Shown in pieces: positions 5,878-13,254 of a stretch of DNA of 14,321 bases. The notes beneath the pieces were generated by a model. The model saw only the letters and a program-made list of their open reading frames with translations, was not told where the DNA came from and did not search any database. This stretch comes from CAWKZT01 sp963854565 (GTDB lineage Bacteria; Actinomycetota; Acidimicrobiia; Acidimicrobiales; JAHEJN01): NCBI GenBank assembly GCA_963854565.1, contig CAWKZT010000043.1:1-14321 (forward strand), read 5' to 3'. The stretch's first letter is position 1. Every line of letters begins with the position of its first letter. The position numbers and the translations under genes were made by a program.

Positions 5878-6537
5878 ATGAAACTTTTTGGGACTGGTCG
5901 CGATAAGACGATGATGGTTTCTGCTGCCGAGGCCCTACCTGGTCGAGATGTAACCGTGCCGGTCCCTGAGGCACATTTCATCAACGGCAACCGGCTTACA
6001 CCGCCGTTCCCAGACGGGTTTCAGCAGATCATTGTGGGCATGGGTTGCTTCTGGGGGGCCGAGCGCAAGTTCTGGGAAGCACCTGGCGTGTTCTCCACGT
6101 CGGTGGGCTACATCGGCGGCCCCACACCCAACCCCACCTACGAAGAAGTCTGTTCCGGGTTGACTGGTCACAACGAGGTTGTCCTCGCTGTCTTCGACCC
6201 CGAGGTAACGAGCTACGACGCCATGCTGAGCGTGTTCTGGGAGAACCACAATCCCACCCAAGGCATGCGGCAAGGCAACGACGTCGGGACGCAATACCGC
6301 TCGGGCATCTACACCCTCGACGACACACAGCAAGCTAAAGCACTCGTATCTAGCGACCAATTTCAGGCCGAACTGGCCAAGAGCGGTTACGGCGAAATCA
6401 CCACCGAAATCGAATCTGCTCCCACCTACTACTACGCCGAGGATTACCACCAGCAGTACCTCGCCAAGAACCCCGGCGGCTACTGCGGCCTGGGCGGCAC
6501 CGGTGTGAGTTGCCCGATTGGGCTGACTACTGAGTGA
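5878..6537 (+). CDS. msrA: Peptide-methionine (S)-S-oxide reductase MsrA
   Basis: The enzyme reduces the S-epimer of methionine sulfoxide in proteins and free methionine, repairing oxidative damage in the cytoplasm. The 219 residues hold GMGCFWGAERKFW with catalytic Cys57. GYIGGPTPNPTYEEVCSG, VFWENHNPTQGMRQGNDVGTQYRS and YYAEDYHQQYL follow, all strongly conserved in the family. The C-terminal GGYCGLGGTGVSCP carries Cys203 and Cys212, the likely resolving cysteines that form the disulfide relay to thioredoxin. The N-terminal extension (AAEALPGRD, then HFINGNRL) resembles that of the long Escherichia coli-type MsrA, which supports this start over the internal methionines. The stop overlaps the next start by 4 bp (GTGA), so msrA is the first gene of a unit with two ABC exporter pairs. 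No functional link between repair and export is evident. Confidence 0.96.
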   Translation: MKLFGTGRDKTMMVSAAEALPGRDVTVPVPEAHFINGNRLTPPFPDGFQQIIVGMGCFWGAERKFWEAPGVFSTSVGYIGGPTPNPTYEEVCSGLTGHNEVVLAVFDPEVTSYDAMLSVFWENHNPTQGMRQGNDVGTQYRSGIYTLDDTQQAKALVSSDQFQAELAKSGYGEITTEIESAPTYYYAEDYHQQYLAKNPGGYCGLGGTGVSCPIGLTTE

Positions 6538-7451
6538 CCGCAGTTATCGAGGCGACCAACGTCGCTAAGGGGTGGGGATCAACCCACGTGCTTACCGATC
6601 TCACCTTCTCGGTGGGAACCGGCCTTACGGGCCTGCTCGGAAGCAACGGAGCGGGCAAGACCACGCTCATAAAAATGGTGCTCGGTTTGCATGATCGCGA
6701 TCAGGGCAACCTTCTTGTGTTGGGTACCGACCCCGAAGAAGCCGGCCCCGAACTACGTATGCGCATTGGCTTTGCCCCCGAGCATCATCACCTGCCCGAA
6801 GACGTAAATGCGGCCGACCTGGTGCGCCACATCGCAGAACTTCACGGTATTCCCAAACAGATCGCCACCGAACGAGCCAGCGACATGTTGTGGGAAGTTG
6901 GCCTAGGCGAAGAACGATTCCGTCCCATTGGCACCATGTCCACCGGTCAACGTCAGCGAGTCAAACTCGCTCAGGCAATAGCGCATGACCCATCGCTCGT
7001 CGTACTCGACGAACCCACCGATGGTCTCGATCCGGTGCAACGCGACGAGATGCTCGGACTCATCCGGCGCATTGGCTCCGAGTTCGGCATCGACATGTTG
7101 CTTAGTTCACACCGACTGGTCGAAGTAGAACAGGTTTGCGACAACGTTGTCATCATTGGTGATGGCATCGTAAAGCGGTCCGGTGCATTATCAGACCTCA
7201 GCGGCGCCGACCTCGGCTACATCGTTTCGGTTGACGACAAGTCCGACGAACTGGCTGCGCAACTTCGCACCGCGGGCTACGACGTCAACATCACCATTGA
7301 TGGTGATGTCCTGGTCAACGGGGATCAAGCAGCGCTTGCCGTCCGCAACGTTGTCGCCACACTGGGTGTTGGGATCCGTCGATTCGAAACTCGCCGCGTC
7401 ACCCTCGAAGATGTGTACCTCGCCGAAGCTAGCGAAACGGGAGCGGCCTGA
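6534..7451 (+). CDS. ABC-2 type exporter ATPase (first copy)
   Basis: This 305-residue ATP-binding subunit of an ABC-2 type transporter powers the membrane partner encoded next. Walker A is GSNGAGKTT (36-44). The signature is MSTGQ (135-139) in place of LSGGQ. Walker B is LVVLDE (155-160), with Glu160 as catalytic base and DGLDP as D-loop, and the switch His is 193 in SSHRLVEVE. The Q-loop position reads GFAPEHH, with Glu83 where Gln is usual. The last 90 residues form a separate C-terminal domain, as in many ABC-2 ATPases. The start is GTG, overlapping the msrA stop by 4 bp; the stop overlaps the permease ATG by 1 bp (TGATG). Such overlaps suggest coupled translation and a 2+2 complex. The substrate is unknown. 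Confidence 0.93.
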   Translation: MTAVIEATNVAKGWGSTHVLTDLTFSVGTGLTGLLGSNGAGKTTLIKMVLGLHDRDQGNLLVLGTDPEEAGPELRMRIGFAPEHHHLPEDVNAADLVRHIAELHGIPKQIATERASDMLWEVGLGEERFRPIGTMSTGQRQRVKLAQAIAHDPSLVVLDEPTDGLDPVQRDEMLGLIRRIGSEFGIDMLLSSHRLVEVEQVCDNVVIIGDGIVKRSGALSDLSGADLGYIVSVDDKSDELAAQLRTAGYDVNITIDGDVLVNGDQAALAVRNVVATLGVGIRRFETRRVTLEDVYLAEASETGAA

Positions 7452-8329
7452 TGTCCCAAGCAATAATTCACGATCAGGGCTACCGCCGATTCGAAGGCGA
7501 ACGCAGAGGCGTCGCGGCATCGATGTGGTCCCTCGTAGTGCACGCCATCCAGCGGGCCCTCGGCATTAAGCGCCAGTTCCGGTCCAAGGTCATGCCCCTC
7601 ATCGTGTTCGCGATTGTGTACCTAACGGCGGTCATTTTTGTCGGGCTGGCATTCTTTCTGAAAAGCTTCGATATTGGCGATGCGGGATTTAGCTATGGGG
7701 ACTTTGCGAGCACCAGCGGGTTTGCTGTCTTGTTATTCATCGCATTTGCGGCCCCTGAGGTGATCTGCACTGACCGTAAAAGTGGCATGCTCTCGCTTTA
7801 TTTAGCGTCGCCACTCACCCGCACCACTTACCTAGCCGCCAAAGCGCTTGGTGTCTTCCTTATTTTGCTTACGGTCACCCTGGGCCCACAGCTGGTGCTG
7901 TTGTTCGGCTACACGATGGCCGGAACTGGTCCCGGTGGAGTAGACAAATTTATCGAGGCCTTTGTCCGAGCCGTCCTGGCTGGTTCCGTAGGAGCGCTCA
8001 TGCCCACTGCACTTTCGATTGGCATTTCAAGCGTTACCCCTAAGCGTGCTTTCGCGAGTGCTGGTATAGCGGTTGGACTGCTAGCGAGCAACGGCGTAAT
8101 CCATGGTCTGACCAGCTCCGAAGGTGCTGATATCGACGCCCGCCTCGGTGTCTTAAATCTATTTTATGTTCCGATTGAGTTGGCCGTTCGTATTCTCGGA
8201 GAGCGAAACGATGTCGCTCCATGGAACGAACTCGCAACCGGGTGGCTTGTTTTGGCCAATGCGGTTTGGACCCTGATCTTTGGGGCGATGGCATGGTTCG
8301 CCTACCAGCGAGTGAGTGTCGACCGATGA
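7451..8329 (+). CDS. ABC-2 type transporter permease (first copy)
   Basis: This 292-residue integral membrane protein has about six hydrophobic segments: near 47-70, 88-104, 131-154, 170-195, 200-220 and 262-286. The N-terminus carries IIHDQGYRRFEGERRG, a cytosolic motif seen at the front of one group of ABC-2 permeases, before a basic stretch (KRQFRSK) and the first segment. A TDRKSGMLSLYLASPLTRTTYL stretch between segments 2 and 3 is typical of ABC-2 permeases and probably the coupling helix region. It starts in the stop of the first ATPase (TGATG) and ends in the start of the second (ATGA). It should form the channel of the first exporter. Substrate unknown; no resistance or capsule genes nearby hint at one. 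Confidence 0.9.
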   Translation: MSQAIIHDQGYRRFEGERRGVAASMWSLVVHAIQRALGIKRQFRSKVMPLIVFAIVYLTAVIFVGLAFFLKSFDIGDAGFSYGDFASTSGFAVLLFIAFAAPEVICTDRKSGMLSLYLASPLTRTTYLAAKALGVFLILLTVTLGPQLVLLFGYTMAGTGPGGVDKFIEAFVRAVLAGSVGALMPTALSIGISSVTPKRAFASAGIAVGLLASNGVIHGLTSSEGADIDARLGVLNLFYVPIELAVRILGERNDVAPWNELATGWLVLANAVWTLIFGAMAWFAYQRVSVDR

Positions 8330-9276
8330 CCGATCTAATACCACCAACCGGCGAACCAGTCACTGTCCCAATGGTCCAATTTGAGGGCGTCTCCAAGTTC
8401 TTCGGCGAACTTGTTGCCGTCTCCGACGTTACGTTCACCATCGGCGAAGGCGTCACCGCGTTACTGGGGCCCAACGGAGCCGGCAAGTCGACGGTGTTGC
8501 GCATGCTCACCGGGCAGGCCAAACCATCCAAAGGGTCGGTACGTATCTTCGGGTTCGATCCCCGTCAGGATCGCCGTGTGCCACGCATGATTGGTGTGGC
8601 ACCGCAACAAGAACAACTATTTGAGACGCAGACCGCCTACGAGTTTGTGCACCTTGCTGCTGTGTTGCAAGGTCTGGACGATCCCGAGGCGGCTACCAAC
8701 AAGGCCTTGGATCTCGTCGAACTTGACATCGACCGAACCCGTCCGTTGTCGACCTATTCCAAGGGCATGCGCCAACGCGTCAAGCTAGCCCAAGCCATCG
8801 TCCATGACCCGTGGATTGTGGTGCTCGACGAACCCCTCACCGGTCTTGATCCCCGCCAGCGACTGTCGATGATTGGCCTGTTACAACGCCTGGGCGATTC
8901 TGGACGTTGTGTGGTCGTGTCCAGCCACATTCTCGACGAAGTCGAACGCATGGGATCCCAGGTGCTCGTGATTGCGAAAGGACGCCTGGCGGCCGAGGGA
9001 AATTTTCACGAGATCCGCGAACTCATGAACGACCGTCCCCACGAGATCGAAATTCGGTCGGATAAACCGCGCCGCTTGGCGGTGGGCTTCCTCGACAGTG
9101 GCCTCGTGCATTCGGTACGACTCCACGACTCGTCGGTCATTGTCGAAACCAACGACGTCGTCAAGTTCGCTCGGACCATCGCTCCACAAGCTATTGCGAT
9201 CGACGCGTCCGTTGATGCCGTGGTGCCATTGAACGATGATCTTGAATCTGTCTTCCGTTATTTGGTCGGCCAGTAA
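8326..9276 (+). CDS. ABC-2 type exporter ATPase (second copy)
   Basis: The ATG at 8326 gives 316 residues. A start further left (8221) would extend about 100 bp into the permease gene with unrelated sequence, and 8326 forms the ATGA overlap typical of this unit. Walker A is GPNGAGKST (48-56), Q-loop Gln94 in APQQEQ, signature YSKGM (144-148), Walker B IVVLDE (164-169) with Glu169, and switch His201 in SSHILDEVE. Unlike the first ATPase it keeps the Q-loop Gln, but its signature is equally atypical. A C-terminal domain of about 100 residues follows. The two ATPases are related but clearly different, so this is an old pair rather than a recent copy. It overlaps the second permease by 1 bp (TAATG). 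Confidence 0.93.
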   Translation: MTDLIPPTGEPVTVPMVQFEGVSKFFGELVAVSDVTFTIGEGVTALLGPNGAGKSTVLRMLTGQAKPSKGSVRIFGFDPRQDRRVPRMIGVAPQQEQLFETQTAYEFVHLAAVLQGLDDPEAATNKALDLVELDIDRTRPLSTYSKGMRQRVKLAQAIVHDPWIVVLDEPLTGLDPRQRLSMIGLLQRLGDSGRCVVVSSHILDEVERMGSQVLVIAKGRLAAEGNFHEIRELMNDRPHEIEIRSDKPRRLAVGFLDSGLVHSVRLHDSSVIVETNDVVKFARTIAPQAIAIDASVDAVVPLNDDLESVFRYLVGQ

Positions 9277-10022
9277 TGGCGACTCCAGTGACGACAGAAA
9301 GCTATGGGCCAACCTCCAAAGCCGCAACGATGGCTGTGTTCGGTCTGTTTCTGAGGGAGTTGGCTACACGTGCACGCATTCTGGTCCTGAGTTCACTGGG
9401 CTTGTTAATGGTGCTCCTGGGACTGGTCGCTCGATTCTCCGACGACGGTGAAGAAATCGAATTGACCATGCTCATTGCGTTGGGGTTAGGAATTATTGCC
9501 CCCATCATTTCGCTGGTCATGGCTTCGGCAACGATCGGCGAACGCCGTGCCGATCAGTCGCTGGTCTACCTCTGGCTACGACCGATTCCGTTTTGGACAA
9601 TCGCCGTCGGCGCCGGAGCCGCAGCGATAACGGTAGCGATGCCGATTGTGTTGGTCTCGCTGGGGTTGAGTGTGCTTGTTAGCGGCGAGTACCAACTGTT
9701 TGTGCCCGCATTGATCGCCGGGTTTCTCGCGGTCGTTGGTTACACCGGCATTTTCCTGCCCCTGGGTGCGCTGCTGAAACGGTCCTTCTTGGTGGGACTT
9801 GGCTACATCCTCATTTGGGAAAGTTTGCTGAGTCAGCTTGGTAACTTCTTCGAACAACTGTCGATCTTGAGCTACTCGGCATCTATTGTCGTGAACGCCA
9901 CCGACGTGGTTACCTCGTCGGGTGGACGATCCACGCCATCGTCGACCGTCATTCCACCGTTGGTGTTACTCGGCGGGATCGCTATCACCGTCCGGTTCTT
10001 GAACCGCCGCGAGATTGACTGA
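9276..10022 (+). CDS. ABC-2 type transporter permease (second copy)
   Basis: This 248-residue membrane protein has hydrophobic segments near 34-54, 64-86, 105-136, 142-166, 170-190 and 226-243. A cytosolic stretch ATIGERRADQSLVYLWLRPI (85-104) matches the usual ABC-2 pattern of a charged loop before the third segment. Near its end is a serine/threonine-rich loop (213-224). It shares little obvious sequence with the first permease. Its ATG lies in the stop of the second ATPase, so the pair is expected to work together. It closes the msrA-ABC unit; a weak hairpin and T-run follow. Whether the two ATPase/permease pairs make two exporters or one mixed complex cannot be told. Confidence 0.87.
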   Translation: MATPVTTESYGPTSKAATMAVFGLFLRELATRARILVLSSLGLLMVLLGLVARFSDDGEEIELTMLIALGLGIIAPIISLVMASATIGERRADQSLVYLWLRPIPFWTIAVGAGAAAITVAMPIVLVSLGLSVLVSGEYQLFVPALIAGFLAVVGYTGIFLPLGALLKRSFLVGLGYILIWESLLSQLGNFFEQLSILSYSASIVVNATDVVTSSGGRSTPSSTVIPPLVLLGGIAITVRFLNRREID

Positions 10023-10034
10023 CCGCAAACCCGT

Positions 10035-10070
10035 AGCCACCTTTTCGGTTGCTTCGCTGCTGAAATTTTT
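10035..10070 (+). terminator. Weak hairpin plus T5 after the ABC unit
   Basis: AGCCACC (10035-10041) can pair with GGTTGCT (10047-10053) with one mismatch around a 5-nt loop. A T5 run follows at 10066-10070, but 12 nt after the stem. The distance makes this a poor intrinsic terminator; it is noted because the unit ends 13 bp upstream. Confidence 0.25.
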
Positions 10071-10080
10071 ATAGGTACAG

Positions 10081-10116
10081 GGCCCTCGTACCCGTTTCGA
10101 CGTGAATACGAGGGTC
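10081..10116 (+). other. Strong inverted repeat (10-bp stem, 16-nt loop) before the small membrane peptide gene
   Basis: GGCCCTCGTA (10081-10090) pairs with TACGAGGGTC (10107-10116), all Watson-Crick apart from one G-T. The loop can itself fold as CGT-TTCG-ACG. A short T-rich tail (TCTTGT, partly within the arm) follows. It may terminate the ABC transcript. It also covers the expected -35 region of the promoter at 10125, so it could instead be an operator. Confidence 0.5.
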
Positions 10117-10124
10117 TTGTCGCG

Positions 10125-10130
10125 TACAGT
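10125..10130 (+). promoter_or_regulatory. Putative -10 (TACAGT) for the small peptide and GpgS-like gene
   Basis: TACAGT ends 7 nt before the ATG at 10138, with no purine-rich site between. This suggests a leaderless transcript covering the peptide and the glycosyltransferase. Confidence 0.42.
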
Positions 10131-10137
10131 TACAACC

Positions 10138-10257
10138 ATGGCGTATCAACCCACCCAACGCAAGACGAAACGCACGCAGAAAATCATTGTCATATTGGCC
10201 TTGCTGGCCATGATGGCCACGGTGATTGTTCCCCTGATTTTTGCAATAGCTGCCTAG
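10138..10257 (+). CDS. 39-residue single-pass membrane peptide
   Basis: ATG 10138 to TAG 10255-10257 encodes 39 residues. The first 15 are polar and strongly basic (QRKTKRTQK). The rest is one uninterrupted hydrophobic helix of about 24 residues (IIVILALLAMMATVIVPLIFAIAA) that runs to the C-terminus. The positive-inside rule predicts the N-terminus in the cytoplasm. The stop codon is followed at once by the ATG of the GpgS-like gene, and a leaderless-type -10 precedes it. This tight placement and the clean peptide design argue for a real gene. The coupling suggests that its translation sets that of the synthase, or that it is a membrane partner. I do not recognise a family. Confidence 0.6.
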   Translation: MAYQPTQRKTKRTQKIIVILALLAMMATVIVPLIFAIAA

Positions 10258-11469
10258 ATGGCCGACTTCTTCCAGAACGGCCCCATCGCCACGCTGCACA
10301 ATCTGCGTGGGCGTACGGTCGAATCCCTCGAAGAAGAGATGACAACGTGGCGCGAACGGGCGCCCATGGCGCTGGTTATTCCGGCGCTCTACTCCGAGCT
10401 AGGTCGTCCGGCACTTACAACCATTGTCGATGAACTCGAAAAGGTTCCTTACCTCGAAGAGATTATTATTGGCCTCGATCAGGCGGATGAAGCGCAGTTC
10501 AATCATGCCCGCGAGTTCTTCGATCGATTGCCGCAACGCACCCGCATTGTCTGGAACGACGGCCCGCGCATGCGCTCTGTTCAAGATGAACTTCGTGCTG
10601 CTGGCTTAGCCCCCGACAACCCGGGCAAGGGACAAAACGTCTGGTACTGCATTGGCTACTTTTTGGCCTCGGGCCGGGCCACCAACATGGCCTTGCACGA
10701 TGCCGACATCATTACCTACAACCGCTCGATGCTGGCCCGCCTGCTTTACCCGGTGGCGCACCCCACCTTCGGATACGCGTTCTCCAAGGGCTACTACTAC
10801 CGGTCCGGCGGCGGAACCATGAACGGGAGGGTGGCGCGCCTGTTGGTAACCCCGCTGATTCGAGCCCTCAAACAAACGCTGGGCCCCGACGAATATCTCG
10901 AATACCTCGACTCGTTCCGCTACCCACTAGCGGGCGAGTTCGCGATGCATATCAACTTGGTACGTCCCATGCGGATTCCTAGCGATTGGGGACTCGAAAT
11001 TGGTGTGTTGTCCGAAGTGCATCGTCGGTACACCACCGAGCGCATCTGCCAGGTCGATATTGCCGATCTCTACGATCACAAACATCAAGATCTGTCGCCC
11101 GACGATGCCTCGTCGGGATTGCACAAGATGTCCATCGATATCGCTAAGGCGATGTTCCGCAAACTTGCTATCAACGGAGCGGTGTTTAGCCCCGAGGTCT
11201 TTCGCACCATCAAAGCCTCGTACTACCGTAAGGGTCTCGACCTGGTAGATCATTACCAAGCCGATGCCACCATCAACGGGTTGCGTCACGACCGCGACGG
11301 CGAAGAACGCGCCGTCGAACTCTTCGCAGGGGCCATCATCGAAGCTGGTGATCAGTTCCTCAACGGTCCTATGGAAACACCATTTCTCCCTAGTTGGTCG
11401 CGTGTGATGAGTGCACTGCCGGAGTTGCCCAAAATGGTCTACGACGCCGTAGAAGCCGACAACTCCTAA
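10258..11469 (+). CDS. gpgS: Glucosyl-3-phosphoglycerate synthase-like glycosyltransferase (GpgS/GT81 type)
   Basis: The protein has 403 residues, no signal peptide and a GT-A fold layout. VIPALYSELGRPAL (40-53) is the nucleotide-sugar end and PGKGQNVW (122-129) is a conserved loop. HDADI (147-151) supplies the metal-binding Asp148-Ala-Asp150. SFRYPLAGEFAM, RIPSDWGLEIGVLSEV and ADLYDHKHQDLSPDD are hallmark stretches of the bacterial GpgS group. These enzymes join glucose from an NDP-glucose to 3-phosphoglycerate; a phosphatase (GpgP) then gives the compatible solute glucosylglycerate, used under salt or nitrogen stress. No phosphatase gene is in the window. The ATG abuts the stop of a 39-residue membrane peptide, suggesting coupled translation. 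The convergent GH13_18 phosphorylase supports a glucosylglycerate theme. Mannosyl-3-phosphoglycerate synthase is a less likely alternative. Confidence 0.85.
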   Translation: MADFFQNGPIATLHNLRGRTVESLEEEMTTWRERAPMALVIPALYSELGRPALTTIVDELEKVPYLEEIIIGLDQADEAQFNHAREFFDRLPQRTRIVWNDGPRMRSVQDELRAAGLAPDNPGKGQNVWYCIGYFLASGRATNMALHDADIITYNRSMLARLLYPVAHPTFGYAFSKGYYYRSGGGTMNGRVARLLVTPLIRALKQTLGPDEYLEYLDSFRYPLAGEFAMHINLVRPMRIPSDWGLEIGVLSEVHRRYTTERICQVDIADLYDHKHQDLSPDDASSGLHKMSIDIAKAMFRKLAINGAVFSPEVFRTIKASYYRKGLDLVDHYQADATINGLRHDRDGEERAVELFAGAIIEAGDQFLNGPMETPFLPSWSRVMSALPELPKMVYDAVEADNS

Positions 11470-11495
11470 CCACTTCGCAGATATTTGGAAGTGGT
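11469..11495. terminator. Hairpin between convergent gpgS-like and phosphorylase genes
   Basis: ACCACTTC (11469-11476) and GAAGTGGT (11488-11495) form a perfect 8-bp stem with an 11-nt loop, starting on the last base of the synthase stop codon. A short palindrome CCGTTAACGG follows at 11497-11506. It lies in a 46-bp gap between convergent genes and could stop transcription from both sides. It has no T-run on either strand, so intrinsic termination is uncertain. Confidence 0.45.
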
Positions 11496-11515
11496 GCCGT
11501 TAACGGGAACGTGGG

Positions 11516-13252
11516 TTAGCGGTTGGTGAGCCAGATGGATTGGTAGGGAGCCACCAGGATAGTTTGGGCCGACTCCGTCGGCTTTGCCATTGTCGCCAAT
11601 TCTTGTTGGGTGATTAGGTCGGTCCACCCGTGGGTCTTGATGAAGTTGAGTGGGGCGAGATCAAGTGAAACGGACTGGTCGGTGACGTTGTGGATTGCGA
11701 AGATGGTCTGTGACCGGTCTTGGCTTTGGCGCCAGAATCCGAATAACCCATCGTTGAGATTCAAGGTGACCTGGGTGGCATTGGGGTGGAACGCAGGCTG
11801 GTGACGCCGAATAGTGAGCAGGTGGGTGAGCGCCTCAAATACCTGTGCGGTATCAGAAGTGGGGGTTCGGAGTGCCTGTTCGACATCGTCGACCAGAAGT
11901 TCAGAACGATTGATTGTGCGAGCAATACCGGTGGAGTCAACTGCCGCTGTGTCATTCGGCGTCGCCAGCAAACAATGCATATAGATGGCCGGGATTCCTT
12001 CGAGGCCCAACATGATGGTGTGAGCTGCCACAAACCGGCTCACATGCTGATCTGGCTGATCCCCATCGGTGCCGAGTAGATCAAAAAGCGAGACGTTGAG
12101 TTCGTATGGTCGAGGGCCCTGCGGAGAGTCATATTCACTGTGCAAGCCGCCCCGACTGTGCGCGGCAGAGACCAACTCGCCGATCTCCTCATCGGTGAGC
12201 AACTGTTCGACTGGACGCACACCTAACCCGTCGTGGGTCGACAAGAAATTGAGATAGGCACACCCATCTGGTGCAGGTGGCATGTTCATCGTCCACTGAC
12301 GTAAGGCTGTGGATGTCCCCTTAAGAAGCGCCTGAATAATCAACGGCGGCAGGCTGAAGTTGTAAATCAGATGTGCTTCGTCGCCCGAACCGAAATAGCT
12401 GAGGTTCTCCTGATTAGGAACATTGGTTTCCGTTACCAATGCGGTTTGCGGAGACCGGCCTTCAAGAAGCGCGTGGACCAACTTCACGAAGGCGTGCGTC
12501 TGCGGAAGGTGCACGCAACTGGTGCCAAGTTCTTTCCACAAATAGGCGATGGCATCGAGGCGCACGAAACGGGCGTTGGCTTCCAGGTAGTGCCCGATAA
12601 TGCGCAGGAATGCCAGCAACACGTCGGGGTTGGCGAAGTCGACGTCCACCTGGTCATGACTAAATGTGCACCACACATGCTTCGTGCCCGTTGGCGTCTC
12701 GACCGCGTTGAGCAATGGATGTTTACGGGGCCGGACCACACTTCGGAAGTCCGCAGCAGGATCAGCCTCGACAAAGTAATCGCGCCCGGGAAGTTCGTTG
12801 CTCAGAAACTGCTGAAACCATTCCGATTCCACCGATGTGTGGTTTGCCACGAGGTCGATCATCAGATCGTGGGTCTCGGTTAGCAGCGCGATGTCGTCCC
12901 ATGTCCCGAGTTCAGGGGCGACCCGTTCGTAGTCAATTATCGAAAAGCCAAAGTCAGAACTGGACGGAAAGAAAGGCAACACGTGGATCGTCGAAAAGGA
13001 CTCCTGCAGATGGGTGGCCGCGAACTTTGCGAGAGTCGCAATCGGCGCAGATCCGGGTCGCCCCAACGTGTTGCCGTACGTGATGCAAACCGCGTCGGTC
13101 TCGTCCCAAAGATCAACAGCGACGGGTACCGAAGCAGTGTGACCGCCGATCGCATCCCAACACGAGGTAGCCAGTTGGTCGACATCGGCGTCGGGGTACA
13201 TCGTGGACAGGTGAGTGGTGACTCGACCAGCGAGATCTGGGGTGACGTTCAT
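11516..13252 (-). CDS. GH13_18 sugar phosphorylase, probably glucosylglycerate phosphorylase
   Basis: The enzyme has 578 residues, a little longer than sucrose phosphorylases (about 500) and near the length of YcjM-type glucosylglycerate phosphorylases. The family cleaves an alpha-glucoside with phosphate to give glucose 1-phosphate and the acceptor. The (beta/alpha)8 landmarks are visible: LPFFPSSSDFGFSIIDY (92-108), DLVANHTS (133-140), nucleophile Asp233 in RFVRLDAIAYLWKELGTSC, acid/base Glu275 in LVTETNVPNQE, and stabilising His340-Asp341 in FLSTHDGLG. GTSCVHLPQTH (243-253) and MHCLLATPND are typical of this subfamily. No signal peptide, so intracellular. Its position opposite a GpgS-like synthase favours glucosylglycerate over sucrose as substrate, but that is inferred. 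The start lies 2 nt after the stop of an alpha/beta hydrolase gene, so the two are probably one operon. Confidence 0.88.
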   Translation of the reverse strand: MNVTPDLAGRVTTHLSTMYPDADVDQLATSCWDAIGGHTASVPVAVDLWDETDAVCITYGNTLGRPGSAPIATLAKFAATHLQESFSTIHVLPFFPSSSDFGFSIIDYERVAPELGTWDDIALLTETHDLMIDLVANHTSVESEWFQQFLSNELPGRDYFVEADPAADFRSVVRPRKHPLLNAVETPTGTKHVWCTFSHDQVDVDFANPDVLLAFLRIIGHYLEANARFVRLDAIAYLWKELGTSCVHLPQTHAFVKLVHALLEGRSPQTALVTETNVPNQENLSYFGSGDEAHLIYNFSLPPLIIQALLKGTSTALRQWTMNMPPAPDGCAYLNFLSTHDGLGVRPVEQLLTDEEIGELVSAAHSRGGLHSEYDSPQGPRPYELNVSLFDLLGTDGDQPDQHVSRFVAAHTIMLGLEGIPAIYMHCLLATPNDTAAVDSTGIARTINRSELLVDDVEQALRTPTSDTAQVFEALTHLLTIRRHQPAFHPNATQVTLNLNDGLFGFWRQSQDRSQTIFAIHNVTDQSVSLDLAPLNFIKTHGWTDLITQQELATMAKPTESAQTILVAPYQSIWLTNR

Positions 13253-13254
13253 AC

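Noticed and set aside
5935..6450. Minus-strand frame of 171 codons opposite msrA
   Set aside because: Shadow of a strongly conserved gene; open only because of GC-rich codon bias.
8221..8325. Earlier start for the second ABC ATPase
   Set aside because: The added 35 residues overlap the permease gene in another frame and look nothing like an ABC N-terminus. ATG 8326 forms the ATGA overlap seen throughout the unit.
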